Positions 43,586 to 51,581 of a stretch of DNA of 64,000 bases are shown piece by piece. The stretch is from positions 1,426,001 to 1,490,000 of the forward strand of contig NZ_CP139368.1 of NCBI RefSeq assembly GCF_034120055.1, written 5' to 3'. Both the position numbers and the translations under genes were made by a program. The stretch is from Microbacterium rhizosphaerae (GTDB lineage Bacteria; Actinomycetota; Actinomycetes; Actinomycetales; Microbacteriaceae). The first letter of the stretch is position 1. Each line of letters starts with the position of its first letter. The notes under the pieces are model-generated. The model did not search any database, was not told the origin of the DNA, and worked only from the letters and a program-made list of their open reading frames with translations.

Positions 43586-44521
43586 TCAGCCCGCGATGCC
43601 GCTCAGCAGACGGCCGAGGTCGGCGGGGATCTCCTCCTGCACGTTGTGCCCGGTGGGCACGACATAGAGGGATGCGGCCGGCACCCGCCGGGCGAACTCC
43701 CCGGCGTCGGCGTCCGTCACATAGCCGTGGTCTCCACGGATGAGCGTGATCGGGGCGGACACGGCATCCAGATCGTCCCATCCCGTCTCGGAGAGGACGG
43801 CGGTCAGCTCGTCATCCGTTCCGCCTTCGGTCTCGGGCGCGTTCGCGGCCGCCGCCGCGAGGTGCGCGAAGTGGTGCTTCCACTCGACGCGCCCGTCGTC
43901 GCGCACACGCGAGTTGAGGTAGACGCCGCGGGTGGCGGCATCCCGCGATCCGCCGAGCCCGAAGGCGAGCGCCTTCTCGACCAGCTCCTCGCGTGAGGCC
44001 CAGTCCGTCGGACCGGCGAAGAACGCGCGGATCTGCGAGGGGCCGGCGCTCTGGTCGATGCCGGGAGTGATGTCGATCATGACGAGGTCGCGCACGCGCT
44101 CGGGCGCGGATGCGGCGACGGCCGCGGCGACCAGCGCGCCGAGCGACTGTCCGACGAGCACCTGCGGCCGGTCGGTCCAGGTCTCCAGCGCCGCGATCAC
44201 GTCCGGGGCGAGCACCCGCGCGAGGTACGCCGCATCCTCCCGCCACGACGAGTCGCCGTGTCCGGCGAGGTCGATCGCGAGCGCGGGGAGACCGAGCGCC
44301 AGGATGGTGGTGTCCCACGTGTGGGCGTTGAGGCCGGCGCCGTGCAGGAATGTGACGACGGGCGGGTCCTCCGTCCCGGCAGGCACGTAGCGCAGCGCGC
44401 TCAGCGTGCGCCCGTCGGGAAGCGTGAGGCTCACGCGCTCGCCGCGGGGGAGGGGCGCGTCCACGCCGACGTCTGCGGCCTGAGCGGGGAGGAACGAGAA
44501 CTCGTCGAAGTCGTCGGCCAT
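43586..44521 (-). CDS. Alpha/beta hydrolase
   Basis: A 311-residue hydrolase with oxyanion segment FLHGAGLNAHTWD (58-70), nucleophile elbow VLVGQSLGALVAA (Ser126), acid region LIRGDHGYVTDADAG and a C-terminal His in VPTGHNVQEE. The usual role is ester or C-C bond hydrolysis of a small molecule. The ATG at 44521 (MADDFDEF) was chosen over an ATG 9 nt upstream because it stands 7 nt after TAGGAT (44529-44534 on the minus strand), the leaderless arrangement. It is divergent from the AhpD-like gene, 62 bp between the starts. Confidence 0.87.
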   Translation of the reverse strand: MADDFDEFSFLPAQAADVGVDAPLPRGERVSLTLPDGRTLSALRYVPAGTEDPPVVTFLHGAGLNAHTWDTTILALGLPALAIDLAGHGDSSWREDAAYLARVLAPDVIAALETWTDRPQVLVGQSLGALVAAAVAASAPERVRDLVMIDITPGIDQSAGPSQIRAFFAGPTDWASREELVEKALAFGLGGSRDAATRGVYLNSRVRDDGRVEWKHHFAHLAAAAANAPETEGGTDDELTAVLSETGWDDLDAVSAPITLIRGDHGYVTDADAGEFARRVPAASLYVVPTGHNVQEEIPADLGRLLSGIAG

Positions 44522-44583
44522 GCGCGGCATCCTATCCGCCGTGCCCGACCCGCCCCCGCACGGGACGCTAATAGTCTGGCGGC

Positions 44584-45066
44584 ATGAAGAAGGAAGAGCG
44601 CCGCGTCCACCTGTCCCGCTCCGCGATGGATGCCTACCGGGCCCTCGACAGCTTCACTCAGACGGTCAACGAGATCGCCGCCGCGTCCGGCATCGACGAC
44701 CGGTTCAAAGAGATCATGATGATCCACGCCTCGCAGCTCAACGGCTGCGCGTTCTGCGTGCGGGTCCACCTCGACAAGGCGCTCGAAGCGGGTCTCGACG
44801 CCGACGTGATCTCGCAGATCGCGACGTGGCGCGACTCGGGCGTCTTCACCGAGCGCGAGCGCGCGGGGCTCGAACTCACCGAATCGTTCGTGTACATCCA
44901 CGACGGCGGTGTCTCCGATGAGGTCTACGACCACGTCGGCGGCATCCTGTCCGAGAAGGAGTACGTCGCCCTGAGCTGGCTGCTCGTGTCGATCAACTCG
45001 TTCAACCGCATCGCGATCGCCGGTCGCTACCCGGTCCCGCCGCGGAAGCCGAAGCCCGCGGCATGA
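44584..45066 (+). CDS. Carboxymuconolactone decarboxylase/AhpD-like protein
   Basis: A 160-residue all-helical protein of the CMD family with the redox motif CAFCVRVH: Cys55, Cys58 and His62. This CxxCxxxH set marks the alkylhydroperoxidase D-like branch, which reduces peroxides or acts as thiol reductase. The N-terminal MKKEERRVHLSRSAMDAYRAL and late YVALSWLLVSINSFNRIAIA are family features. The ATG follows TAGTCT (44572-44577) by 6 nt. Its stop overlaps the start of the tyrosine phosphatase gene (ATGA at 45063-45066). Substrate unknown. Confidence 0.9.
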   Translation: MKKEERRVHLSRSAMDAYRALDSFTQTVNEIAAASGIDDRFKEIMMIHASQLNGCAFCVRVHLDKALEAGLDADVISQIATWRDSGVFTERERAGLELTESFVYIHDGGVSDEVYDHVGGILSEKEYVALSWLLVSINSFNRIAIAGRYPVPPRKPKPAA

Positions 45067-45779
45067 GCGATCCGGAGGTCCCCGGGGCGGTGAACTTCCG
45101 CGACGTGGGCGGGTTGCCGGCGCGCGCGGGCACCGTGCGGAGAGGGATGCTCTTCCGCTCCGGCAATCTCGCCCGCCTGAAGCCGGCGGGCACCAGGGCG
45201 CTGGCCGCGCTCGGCATCCGGAGCATCATCGACCTGCGCGACGACGACGAGGTCGCGCATGCGCCCAGCCGGCTCGACGGCGTCGAGGTGCACGTGACGC
45301 GCCTGCCGCTGTTCCTCGGATCGGTCGAGTCCTTCTTCTCGAACGACGTCTCGCTCGCCGACCTCTACCGTTCGCTGGTCGACGAGTCCGCGGCGACGAT
45401 CGTGGAGGCCGTCCGGGGGATCGCCGAGGGCACGCCGGTGCTCGTCCACTGCACCGTCGGAAAGGATCGCACCGGCGTGACGATCGCGCTCACGCTGGCG
45501 GCTGCGGGCGTCGAGGAGCGAGCGATCGTCGCCGACTACGCCCGCACCGAGACGCTGCTGCCCGCGGAGCGCAACCGCAAGGTGGTGGCGCGGCTGCGGG
45601 CGCTGCATCCCGATGCCGTGCATCTGGAGGAGCTCGCGACGCGCTCCCCGGCACCGGTGATGGAGGGGATGCTCGCGCACATCGCCGCCGAGCACGGCTC
45701 GGTCGCCGGGTACCTGCGCGACAGCGGGCTCGAGCCCGAGGTCATCGACGCACTTCGGGGCCGGCTCATCGCGGAGTGA
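45063..45779 (+). CDS. PtpB-like tyrosine/lipid phosphatase
   Basis: A 238-residue phosphatase of the Y_phosphatase3 (PtpB-like, dual tyrosine/phosphoinositide) family. It starts NFRDVGGLPARAGTVRRGMLF in pieces (11-31), a family hallmark, and holds the P-loop HCTVGKDRTGV with nucleophile Cys130 and Arg136. No signal peptide is evident, although mycobacterial PtpB is secreted without one. It is translationally coupled to the AhpD-like gene. Five bases after its stop the iron box of the next gene begins. Confidence 0.92.
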   Translation: MSDPEVPGAVNFRDVGGLPARAGTVRRGMLFRSGNLARLKPAGTRALAALGIRSIIDLRDDDEVAHAPSRLDGVEVHVTRLPLFLGSVESFFSNDVSLADLYRSLVDESAATIVEAVRGIAEGTPVLVHCTVGKDRTGVTIALTLAAAGVEERAIVADYARTETLLPAERNRKVVARLRALHPDAVHLEELATRSPAPVMEGMLAHIAAEHGSVAGYLRDSGLEPEVIDALRGRLIAE

Positions 45780-45784
45780 GCCCG

Positions 45785-45803
45785 TGAAGTTAGGCTTGCC
45801 TAC
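45785..45803 (+). promoter_or_regulatory. DtxR/IdeR-like iron box upstream of the SIP-domain gene
   Basis: TGAAGTTAGGCTTGCCTAC matches the 19-bp DtxR/IdeR consensus TWAGGTWAGSCTWACCTWA at about 15 positions, and its core TAGGC-TT-GCCTA is a palindrome. It overlaps the expected -35 position of a promoter whose -10 is TACGAT (45812-45817). Iron-loaded DtxR/IdeR binding here would block transcription, so the gene should be induced in iron limitation. Confidence 0.75.
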
Positions 45804-45826
45804 CCTTCGGTTACGATGGAAGAGCC

Positions 45827-46288
45827 ATGACCTCCGTGCTTCCGACTCGCGCCCTCCGACGCTCCGCGCGTCGCGCCGGTGCGGCGTACCTCGTCGCGGC
45901 CGACGAGTCGTCGCTCGCCGAGCTGGAGCTTCTGCTGGCGACCCTGCCGCTCTGTGCCACCGGTCGGGTCTTCGTCGAGGTGCCGGACGCGTCCTGGATC
46001 GTCCCGTTCGACGCACCCGCCCGGATGACCGTGACGTGGCTCGACCGCTCGGTGCGAGCGGGTGAGCCGGGCACGGCGCGACGCTGCGCGCACGGCCGGG
46101 CGCTCACGCGTGCCGTCACAGGCTGGGCGGACGAGATGCTGTGCGAGCCGGGGGAGGGGGTGCGCATCCACCTCCTCGGCGGATATCTCGGAACCGCGGA
46201 CATCCTCGAGCACCTGACCGACAGCCTCTGCGTTCCCCTCGACGCCATCAGCACGCCCGCGCGCTTCGGCCTCACGTCGTCCCGCTGA
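45827..46288 (+). CDS. SIP-domain protein (siderophore-interacting C-terminal domain only)
   Basis: A 153-residue protein resembling the NAD(P)H-binding C-terminal half of siderophore-interacting flavoproteins: LVAADESSLAELELLLATLP (22-41) and a later HLLGGYLGTADILEHLTD. The FAD-binding half is absent, so alone it is unlikely to reduce ferric siderophores; it may act as a partner or be a specialised remnant. Control by an iron box supports a role in iron uptake. TACGAT (45812-45817) lies 9 nt before the ATG, nearly leaderless, though GGAAGAG in the gap could serve as a short ribosome binding site. Confidence 0.75.
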   Translation: MTSVLPTRALRRSARRAGAAYLVAADESSLAELELLLATLPLCATGRVFVEVPDASWIVPFDAPARMTVTWLDRSVRAGEPGTARRCAHGRALTRAVTGWADEMLCEPGEGVRIHLLGGYLGTADILEHLTDSLCVPLDAISTPARFGLTSSR

Positions 46289-46312
46289 TCCGCACCTCGG
46301 TGGTGCGGTCGC

Positions 46313-46543
46313 GCGTTCGTCTGGGTCGCTGCGCTCCCAGCCGCCGGTCGTTGGTGAGCGGAGCGAGTCGACCGGGGCTTGCCTCTCGCCGGTCGTTGAG
46401 CGAGCGGAGCGAGTCGAAACGGGGTTCGTGGTGTCGCGTTTCGTCTCGGTCGCTGCGCTCCCTCGCTCAACGACCGGGCGTGCCTCACGCGGTCGGGCTT
46501 GCCTCTTGCCGGTCGTTGAGCGAGCGGAGCGAGACGAAACGAG
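46313..46543. repeat. Left part of REP-like palindromic array
   Basis: Contains a degenerate reverse arm (46313-46340), a degenerate forward arm (46346-46376), a full forward arm F (46391-46423), a reverse arm R (46437-46475) and another F (46511-46543). F has the core GGTCGTTGAGCGAGCGGAGC; R ends CTCGCTCAACGACC, so F and R pair through a 14-bp perfect outer stem and an inner CGAAACG/CGTTTCG stem. Full F starts are 120 bp apart. The array occupies nearly all of the 294-bp gap before the GIY-YIG gene. Confidence 0.93.
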
Positions 46544-46582
46544 GTTGAACGGAGCGTCCGAGGTCAGGTCTACCGTCGGCTG

Positions 46583-46873
46583 ATGGCTTTCACCTACATC
46601 CTTCGCTGTGCAGACGGCACGTTCTATGCGGGCAGCACGGTCGATCTCGGTCGGCGACTCGAGGAGCATCAGGCCGGGCTCGGGAGCGCATACACGTCTC
46701 GCCGGCTGCCCGTGACCTTGGTATGGAGCGCAGAGTTCGCTCGGATCGACGACGCCTTCGGGTGGGAGAAGCGAATCCAGGGCTGGAGTCACGCGAAGCG
46801 ACGAGCGTTCATGGATGGCGGTCTGGATGGGGTCCGAGGCTGGAGCGCCCGCACCCGAGCCGCCGGTCGTTGA
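46583..46873 (+). CDS. GIY-YIG nuclease-domain protein inside the repeat array
   Basis: A 96-residue single-domain protein of the UPF0213/YhbQ-like GIY-YIG family: FTYILRCADGTFYAGSTVD (3-21; the Y-I-L and Y-A-G lines correspond to GIY and YIG), RRLEEHQAG (24-32, catalytic Arg) and WEKRIQGWSHAKRRA (60-74, with the metal-binding Glu). The last codons and the stop (TGA in GGTCGTTGAGCG) come from the next palindromic repeat, so the gene 3' end is fused to the array. No clear ribosome binding site is seen. The function could be DNA repair, recombination or mobility of the repeats; none is proven. Confidence 0.85.
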   Translation: MAFTYILRCADGTFYAGSTVDLGRRLEEHQAGLGSAYTSRRLPVTLVWSAEFARIDDAFGWEKRIQGWSHAKRRAFMDGGLDGVRGWSARTRAAGR

Positions 46874-47191
46874 GCGAGCGGAGCGGGTCGAAACGGGGTT
46901 CGTGGTGTCGCGCGTTTCGTCTCGGTCGCTGCGCTCCCTCGCTCAACGACCGGGTTGCCTCACGCGGTCGGGGTTGTCCCGCCGGTCGTTGAGCGAGCGG
47001 AGCGGGTCGAAACGGGGTTGTGCGGTCGCGCGTTTCGTCTCGGTCGCTGCGCTCCCTCGCTCAACGACCGGGCGTGCCTCACGCGGTCGGGGTTGTCTCC
47101 TGCCGGTCGTTGAGCGAGCGGAGCGGGTCGAAACGGGGTTCGTGGTGTCGCGCGTTTCGTCTCGGTCGCTGCGCTCCGTCGCTCAACGACC
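46865..47191. repeat. Right part of REP-like palindromic array (three F-R units)
   Basis: Three units, each a forward arm F followed by a reverse arm R: F 46865, R 46913-46951; F 46984, R 47031-47069; F 47105, R 47153-47191. F starts are 119 and 121 bp apart. F and R share the outer GGTCGTTGAGCGAG/CTCGCTCAACGACC stem; the joining segments (GTCGCGCGTTTCGTCTCGG; CCTCACGCGGTCGGGGTTG) are also conserved, so whole 120-bp units have been copied. The stretch between 46874 and 47216 holds no gene apart from this array. Confidence 0.95.
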
Positions 47192-47216
47192 GGGCGTGCC
47201 TCGCGCCGGACGTGCG

Positions 47217-47642
47217 TCAGACGTAGTTGCCGTCGGCCAGGCCGGCCTCGATCTCGAAGCGGTTGCGCAGCGGATTGCGGCCGGCCAACGCATAGAGCAC
47301 GGGCATCAGGAAGCCATACCGCCGCCACTGGGCCTTGTGCACGGCCTCATGCCGCAGCACGGCGTCGGTCACGGGCCCGTCGCCGGTGAGGTAGCAGCCG
47401 CCGACGCACACGCCGCCGCGAGGGAAGGCCCACACCGGCAGTCCGCGAAAGACCCAGAGTCCCGCCCGGTGCTCGATGGCTCCGGTGCTCCACAGCGCGC
47501 CCCACACCCAGCCCACGGTGCAGCCGTACCAGTAGCCGACGAGGCTGATCGGCGAGTCGAGGAGGAAGGTCGGGATGGCCCGGTCCCACCGCCGCCCGCG
47601 GGCCACGATGCGAGCCGCCTCCTCCTCCCACCCCACCGTCAC
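47217..47642 (-). CDS. Small protein with HExxH motif, function unknown
   Basis: A 141-residue protein with the zinc-protease motif HEAVH (His98, Glu99, His102) and a downstream acidic stretch NRFEIEAG (Glu130) that could give a third metal ligand. A hydrophobic, Trp/Gly-rich middle (VGYWYGCTVGWVWGALW, 35-51) may lie in the membrane. Similar short proteins are widespread in Microbacteriaceae without function, sometimes misnamed Fe-S oxidoreductase. The GTG at 47642 overlaps the stop of the arginase-like gene (GTGA at 47639-47642), so the two are translated together. It ends within 26 bp of the palindromic array. Confidence 0.78.
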   Translation of the reverse strand: MTVGWEEEAARIVARGRRWDRAIPTFLLDSPISLVGYWYGCTVGWVWGALWSTGAIEHRAGLWVFRGLPVWAFPRGGVCVGGCYLTGDGPVTDAVLRHEAVHKAQWRRYGFLMPVLYALAGRNPLRNRFEIEAGLADGNYV

Positions 47643-48466
47643 GCCAGCGCCCCGACGATCCGCAGGATCGTGCCGAGGTCGTCCACGGCGGAGGCCGGAG
47701 TCGAGGGGGCGAAGCCGGTGATGCTCCCGCCCGCGTAGGTGAGCCGCGCCCGCAGGGCGGCGATGGCGACCACGAGCTCGGCGCCGCTCACCCCGAAAGG
47801 GACAGGAGCGGTGAGACCCGCCAGATCGGCCGGATCCAGCACGTCGAGATCGACGTGGATGTACACGGCATCCGCCCCGGTCGCGGCGACGGCGTCGGCG
47901 AAGCCCTCCGCGTCGACGACGTCCTGGACGTCTCGCACGGAGATGCCCACCGTGTTCACGGCCTCCTCCTCGGCGGGGTCGTAGTCGCGCGCGCCGACGA
48001 GAACGACGCGCTCGGCGAGAACGGTCCCGGGTTCGAGCCCGAGGGGCGCCGGCACTCCGCCCAGGACGGCCCGCAACGCCATCCCGCTGAACGCGCCGGA
48101 TTCCGACGTCGCCGGCGTGTGCAGATCGGGATGCGCGTCGAACCAGACGACCGCGAGCTTCTCGTGATGCGAGGCCGCGCGCTCGACGGCGGGCACCGCG
48201 ATGCCGCAGTCGCCGCCGATCAGCACGACGTCGTCACCGTGATCGTGCTGGGCGAGTGCCTCGACGGCGAGCGCGCGCACGCGAGCGAGGGCGCTGAACC
48301 GGTGGATGCCGGTCTCCACCGCCTCGCCGGCCTCGTAGGGGATCTCGACGATCGTGCAGGATGACCGTGGCAGATCGCCGGCGATCGCCTGCGCGCCGTC
48401 GATCAGCTGCATCGCACGCGGCGAGGGCGAGCCCTGCCACTGCGGAACGATCACGAAGCGGGCCAT
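47639..48466 (-). CDS. Arginase/agmatinase-superfamily protein with altered metal ligand
   Basis: A 275-residue ureohydrolase-fold protein. The metal-binding motifs are GGDC (82-87 region, Cys87 where arginases have His), WFDAHPDLHTP (Asp110, His112, Asp114) and HVDLDVLDPAD. The His-to-Cys change at the first ligand means the classical two-manganese site is modified, as in some uncharacterised arginase-family members. The ATG follows CACAAT (48473-48478 on the minus strand) by 6 nt. Substrate is uncertain; a guanidino or formimino compound is possible. It is coupled with the HExxH protein downstream. Confidence 0.85.
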   Translation of the reverse strand: MARFVIVPQWQGSPSPRAMQLIDGAQAIAGDLPRSSCTIVEIPYEAGEAVETGIHRFSALARVRALAVEALAQHDHGDDVVLIGGDCGIAVPAVERAASHHEKLAVVWFDAHPDLHTPATSESGAFSGMALRAVLGGVPAPLGLEPGTVLAERVVLVGARDYDPAEEEAVNTVGISVRDVQDVVDAEGFADAVAATGADAVYIHVDLDVLDPADLAGLTAPVPFGVSGAELVVAIAALRARLTYAGGSITGFAPSTPASAVDDLGTILRIVGALA

Positions 48467-48549
48467 CAGACCATTGTGACCCGTCGAGACTGCATTGTGG
48501 CGCCTTCGAGGGGGGTGCGGCGCCGCCGGCCGCACCCCGGGGGCCAGGA

Positions 48550-49320
48550 CTATTCCTGGCCGGCCTCGAGGGCGGCAGGCTCGGGCGCCGCGGTGACGGC
48601 CGCGGAGCCGTTGCCGGACTTCAGCGCGGCGAGCCGCGCCTCGACCTCGGTGAGCTGCCCCATGTCGTCGAGGCTCTCGAACTGCGCATCGAGAGAGGAT
48701 GCGGCGAGCTCCTGCTTGCCCTGGGCGAGCGCCTCCTGACGGCGGACCTTCTCCTCGAAACGGCCGATCTCGCTCGTGGGGTCGAGGACGTCGATCGACT
48801 TGACGGCGTCGGCGACCTTGTTCTGCGCTTCGGCGGTCTTGGCGCGGGCCAGCAGCTCGCTGCGCTTGACCTTCAGCTGGTCGAGCTTGGTCTTCATGCC
48901 GTTGAGGCCGACCTTGAGCTTCTCGACGACCTCGGTCTGGGTCGCGATGGTCGGCTCGGCCGCCTTCGCGTCGTTCTCGGAGCTGATCTGGCGCTGGAGC
49001 GCGATCTTCGCCAGGTTGTCGAACTTGTCGGCGTCGGCGGTGTTGCCGGCCCGGCGCAGCTCGTCGGCTTTGCGGCTGGCGGCGAGCGCCTTGCCGCCCC
49101 ACTCGGCGGCGGCCTGGACGTCCTCGGCGTGATCGCGCTCGAGCAGCCGCAGGTTGCCGATCGTCTCGGCGATCGCGGACTCGGCATCGGCGATGCTGTT
49201 GGTGTAGTCGCGCACGAGCTGGTCCAGCATCTTCTGCGGGTCCTCGGCGGAGTCGAGGAGCGCATTGGTGTTCGCCTTCAAGAGCGTGGAGATGCGCCCG
49301 AAGATGGACTGCTTGGCCAT
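48550..49320 (-). CDS. PspA/IM30 family envelope-stress protein
   Basis: A 256-residue coiled-coil protein of the ESCRT-III-like PspA/Vipp1 family, which coats damaged inner membranes. It begins with an amphipathic helix (IFGRISTLLKANTNALLD, 6-23), then the typical EDPQKMLDQLVRDYTNSIAD and long charged helices to about 220, and an Ala/Glu-rich tail. The ATG has GGAAAGGAAG upstream, a leadered start. It lies 52 bp from the TPM-domain protein on the same strand; this pairing is frequent in actinobacteria and suggests joint membrane maintenance. Confidence 0.93.
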   Translation of the reverse strand: MAKQSIFGRISTLLKANTNALLDSAEDPQKMLDQLVRDYTNSIADAESAIAETIGNLRLLERDHAEDVQAAAEWGGKALAASRKADELRRAGNTADADKFDNLAKIALQRQISSENDAKAAEPTIATQTEVVEKLKVGLNGMKTKLDQLKVKRSELLARAKTAEAQNKVADAVKSIDVLDPTSEIGRFEEKVRRQEALAQGKQELAASSLDAQFESLDDMGQLTEVEARLAALKSGNGSAAVTAAPEPAALEAGQE

Positions 49321-49372
49321 CGGTTCTTCCTTTCCTTCGGTCTGTATAGAGGATGCCGCGTGCCCGGCCGGG

Positions 49373-51406
49373 CTAGAAGCGGCCGCCTCCCCGGCGACTG
49401 CGGGTTCCGCCGCCGCCGAAGCTTCCCGGGCTGAATCCGCCCCCGCCGAATCCCCCGAACCCGCCGCCGAAGCCGCCGCGCGATCCGCCGCTGAGGAGCG
49501 AGTTGATGAGGATGCCGCCGAGGACGGCTCCCATCATGTTCCCCCCGCCACCACCCATGGGGGCGCCGGCGGGCGCGAACGAGTCGACGTCGTTCTGCGC
49601 GAGGGTGAGTGCCTCGGATGCCAACTGGTTCGCGCGCTGCGCGTGGCTGAGGGCCTGCGCAGCATCCGTCGCCTGCAGCTGCTGGGCCTGCACGAGCTCG
49701 GCTCCCGCCTGCGCGAGGCGGGTGCGCGCGTCGGCCCCGATGGCGCCGCGGCGGGCGGTGAGATAGTCCTCGGCGGCCGAGACCTGCGCCTGCGCCTGCA
49801 GCATCTGGTGGTCGAGCATCTGCCGGGCGCGCTCGGCCTGGGCCGCCGCATCCCGCGCCCCCTGAACCACCGCGTCGATCTGCGCGTTGGCGGCTTCAAG
49901 GCTCTGCAGGGCGAGCAGGGGGCGCTTCATCTCGCTGCGCGCGACCTCGGCCTGCGCGTCGCTCACGGCGAGCTGCGCGGTGACGATGGAGGCCGAGATC
50001 TTGCCGTCCGGATCCGGCAGGGCATGCGCGGTCGCGATGTCGCCCTGCACCTCGTCGATGAGGGAGGCGAGGTGCTGTACGGCCGACTCCAGGTCGGCGC
50101 CGAGCTTGTCGATCGCCTGCTCGAGCAGTCGCGCCTGGGCGACGGCCTCCTCGGCCGCGCGGATGTGCACGGCCGCCGCTCCCGCATCGCCGCCCGTGAG
50201 CGCGGTCTGCGCGGCGGTCAGCTGCGCGGCGGAGAAGTCCAGGCGCTGGGTGGCTTGGGTGACGTTGTCGGCGACGAGGGTGAGCGCCTCGGGCGCGAAA
50301 GTCGTGGCGAGCTCGGCCAGGTGCCGCTTCGCGGTGTCGATCTCAGCCGAGACGGCCTCGCGGTCGGCTGTCGTGCGGGCGATCGCACCGGAGGCGTCCT
50401 GTTCGAGCTGCCGCAGCTCGTCGAAGTCCTTGGCCTTCTCGTCGAGACCGTCGTTGGCGCTCGTGCAGAGATCCAGGATGCGGTTGCTCCACTCGGCCCG
50501 CTGCTCGATCGTGTCGGGGACGTCGTCATCGAGCTGCTGTTTCAGGCCGAACGCCTCGTCGAGGTTCGCCTTGGCGGTCTTCAGCGCGGCCTGGAACTCG
50601 GTCGTCGAGGCGTCTCCGAACTGAGCGGTCGCGAAGCCGAGCTCCTGCTCGCTGGTGCGGATCGCGTCATCCGTCGCGACGAGGGCGGCGGAGGCATCCT
50701 GCTCGAGCTTCTTGACGTCCGCGGGCCGCAGCTTCGCCGGCTGCGGCGCGGCCCCGGCGGCGGCGCCGTGCCCCGGGGCGCCCGCGCCGAGCTTCGCCCT
50801 GCGCCTGCGCAGGAGCACGACGACCACCACGATGACGACGATGATCGCGATGATCAGGAGCACCCACGTCAGCGCGCCGCCGAATCCGCCGCCCTGGACG
50901 GCCGCGGTCAGTCCGTCGGCGGCCGCGATCGCCGCTCCGGACCAGTCCTGCTTCGCGAGCCTGGGCTGGATGTCCTGCTGCTCGATCTGCGTGAGCTGCG
51001 AGTCCGACACCGGGCCCGACGAATCGCCGGACAGGTAGAACTGCCGGGTGCCGGTCGCGACGGCGAGCAGGTACTGGCTCGGGCCGAGGCCGTTGTCCTT
51101 CGCGACCGTGTTCGCCCATTCCTCGGCGCTCGACGGGTCGCTGAACGAGTCGACATATACGACCCAGAGGTCGAGGTGCGTGTCGGTCTTGAGCTTCTCG
51201 AGCCGCGTCTGGACTGTGGCGGTCTGCGCGGAGCCGAGCACGGCCGACTGGTCGAGCACGTACCCCGTGCCGAGCGTCACCGGAGGGACGGCGGATGCCG
51301 CGGGCGCGACCATGAGGGCCACCCCGAGCGTGACGGCCGTGACGACGGCGGCGATCGCCGCGATCCTCGACCTGGTCACCGGCGTTGCCGCGTTCCCGAC
51401 GCGCAT
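49373..51406 (-). CDS. TPM-domain membrane protein with long coiled coil and Gly-rich tail
   Basis: A 677-residue exported protein: signal peptide (about 1-39, ending APAASA), TPM (Psb32/phosphatase-like) domain (about 47-165), a membrane helix near 195-215 (TWVLLIIAIIVVIVVVVVLL) followed by RRRR, a coiled-coil region of about 350 residues rich in Ala, Glu and Gln, and a C-terminal glycine/phenylalanine-rich tail (GGFGGGFGGFGGGGFSPG). The TPM domain would sit outside and the coiled coil inside the cell. GGAGGGGG before the ATG is the ribosome binding site. It precedes pspA on the same strand and probably works with it at the membrane. Confidence 0.9.
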   Translation of the reverse strand: MRVGNAATPVTRSRIAAIAAVVTAVTLGVALMVAPAASAVPPVTLGTGYVLDQSAVLGSAQTATVQTRLEKLKTDTHLDLWVVYVDSFSDPSSAEEWANTVAKDNGLGPSQYLLAVATGTRQFYLSGDSSGPVSDSQLTQIEQQDIQPRLAKQDWSGAAIAAADGLTAAVQGGGFGGALTWVLLIIAIIVVIVVVVVLLRRRRAKLGAGAPGHGAAAGAAPQPAKLRPADVKKLEQDASAALVATDDAIRTSEQELGFATAQFGDASTTEFQAALKTAKANLDEAFGLKQQLDDDVPDTIEQRAEWSNRILDLCTSANDGLDEKAKDFDELRQLEQDASGAIARTTADREAVSAEIDTAKRHLAELATTFAPEALTLVADNVTQATQRLDFSAAQLTAAQTALTGGDAGAAAVHIRAAEEAVAQARLLEQAIDKLGADLESAVQHLASLIDEVQGDIATAHALPDPDGKISASIVTAQLAVSDAQAEVARSEMKRPLLALQSLEAANAQIDAVVQGARDAAAQAERARQMLDHQMLQAQAQVSAAEDYLTARRGAIGADARTRLAQAGAELVQAQQLQATDAAQALSHAQRANQLASEALTLAQNDVDSFAPAGAPMGGGGGNMMGAVLGGILINSLLSGGSRGGFGGGFGGFGGGGFSPGSFGGGGTRSRRGGGRF

Positions 51407-51581
51407 CGATCCCCCTCCGACGGCGGTTCCGCCCGTCGTCTGCGGCGCGTCTGCCGAGCACAGAGGCCGTTGTCCGAGTCTATGCAGACGGCCGGACAAC
51501 GAGGTAGGCGCGGGCTGCGGAATCGGCGCGGATGCCGGGACCGGCGGGCGTCGCACGCTACGCTCCCCTCCGGAGGTGGAC

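Noticed and set aside
46391..47191. The 120-bp palindromic array as a CRISPR
   Set aside because: The intervals between palindromes are conserved rather than unique, and no cas genes are present.
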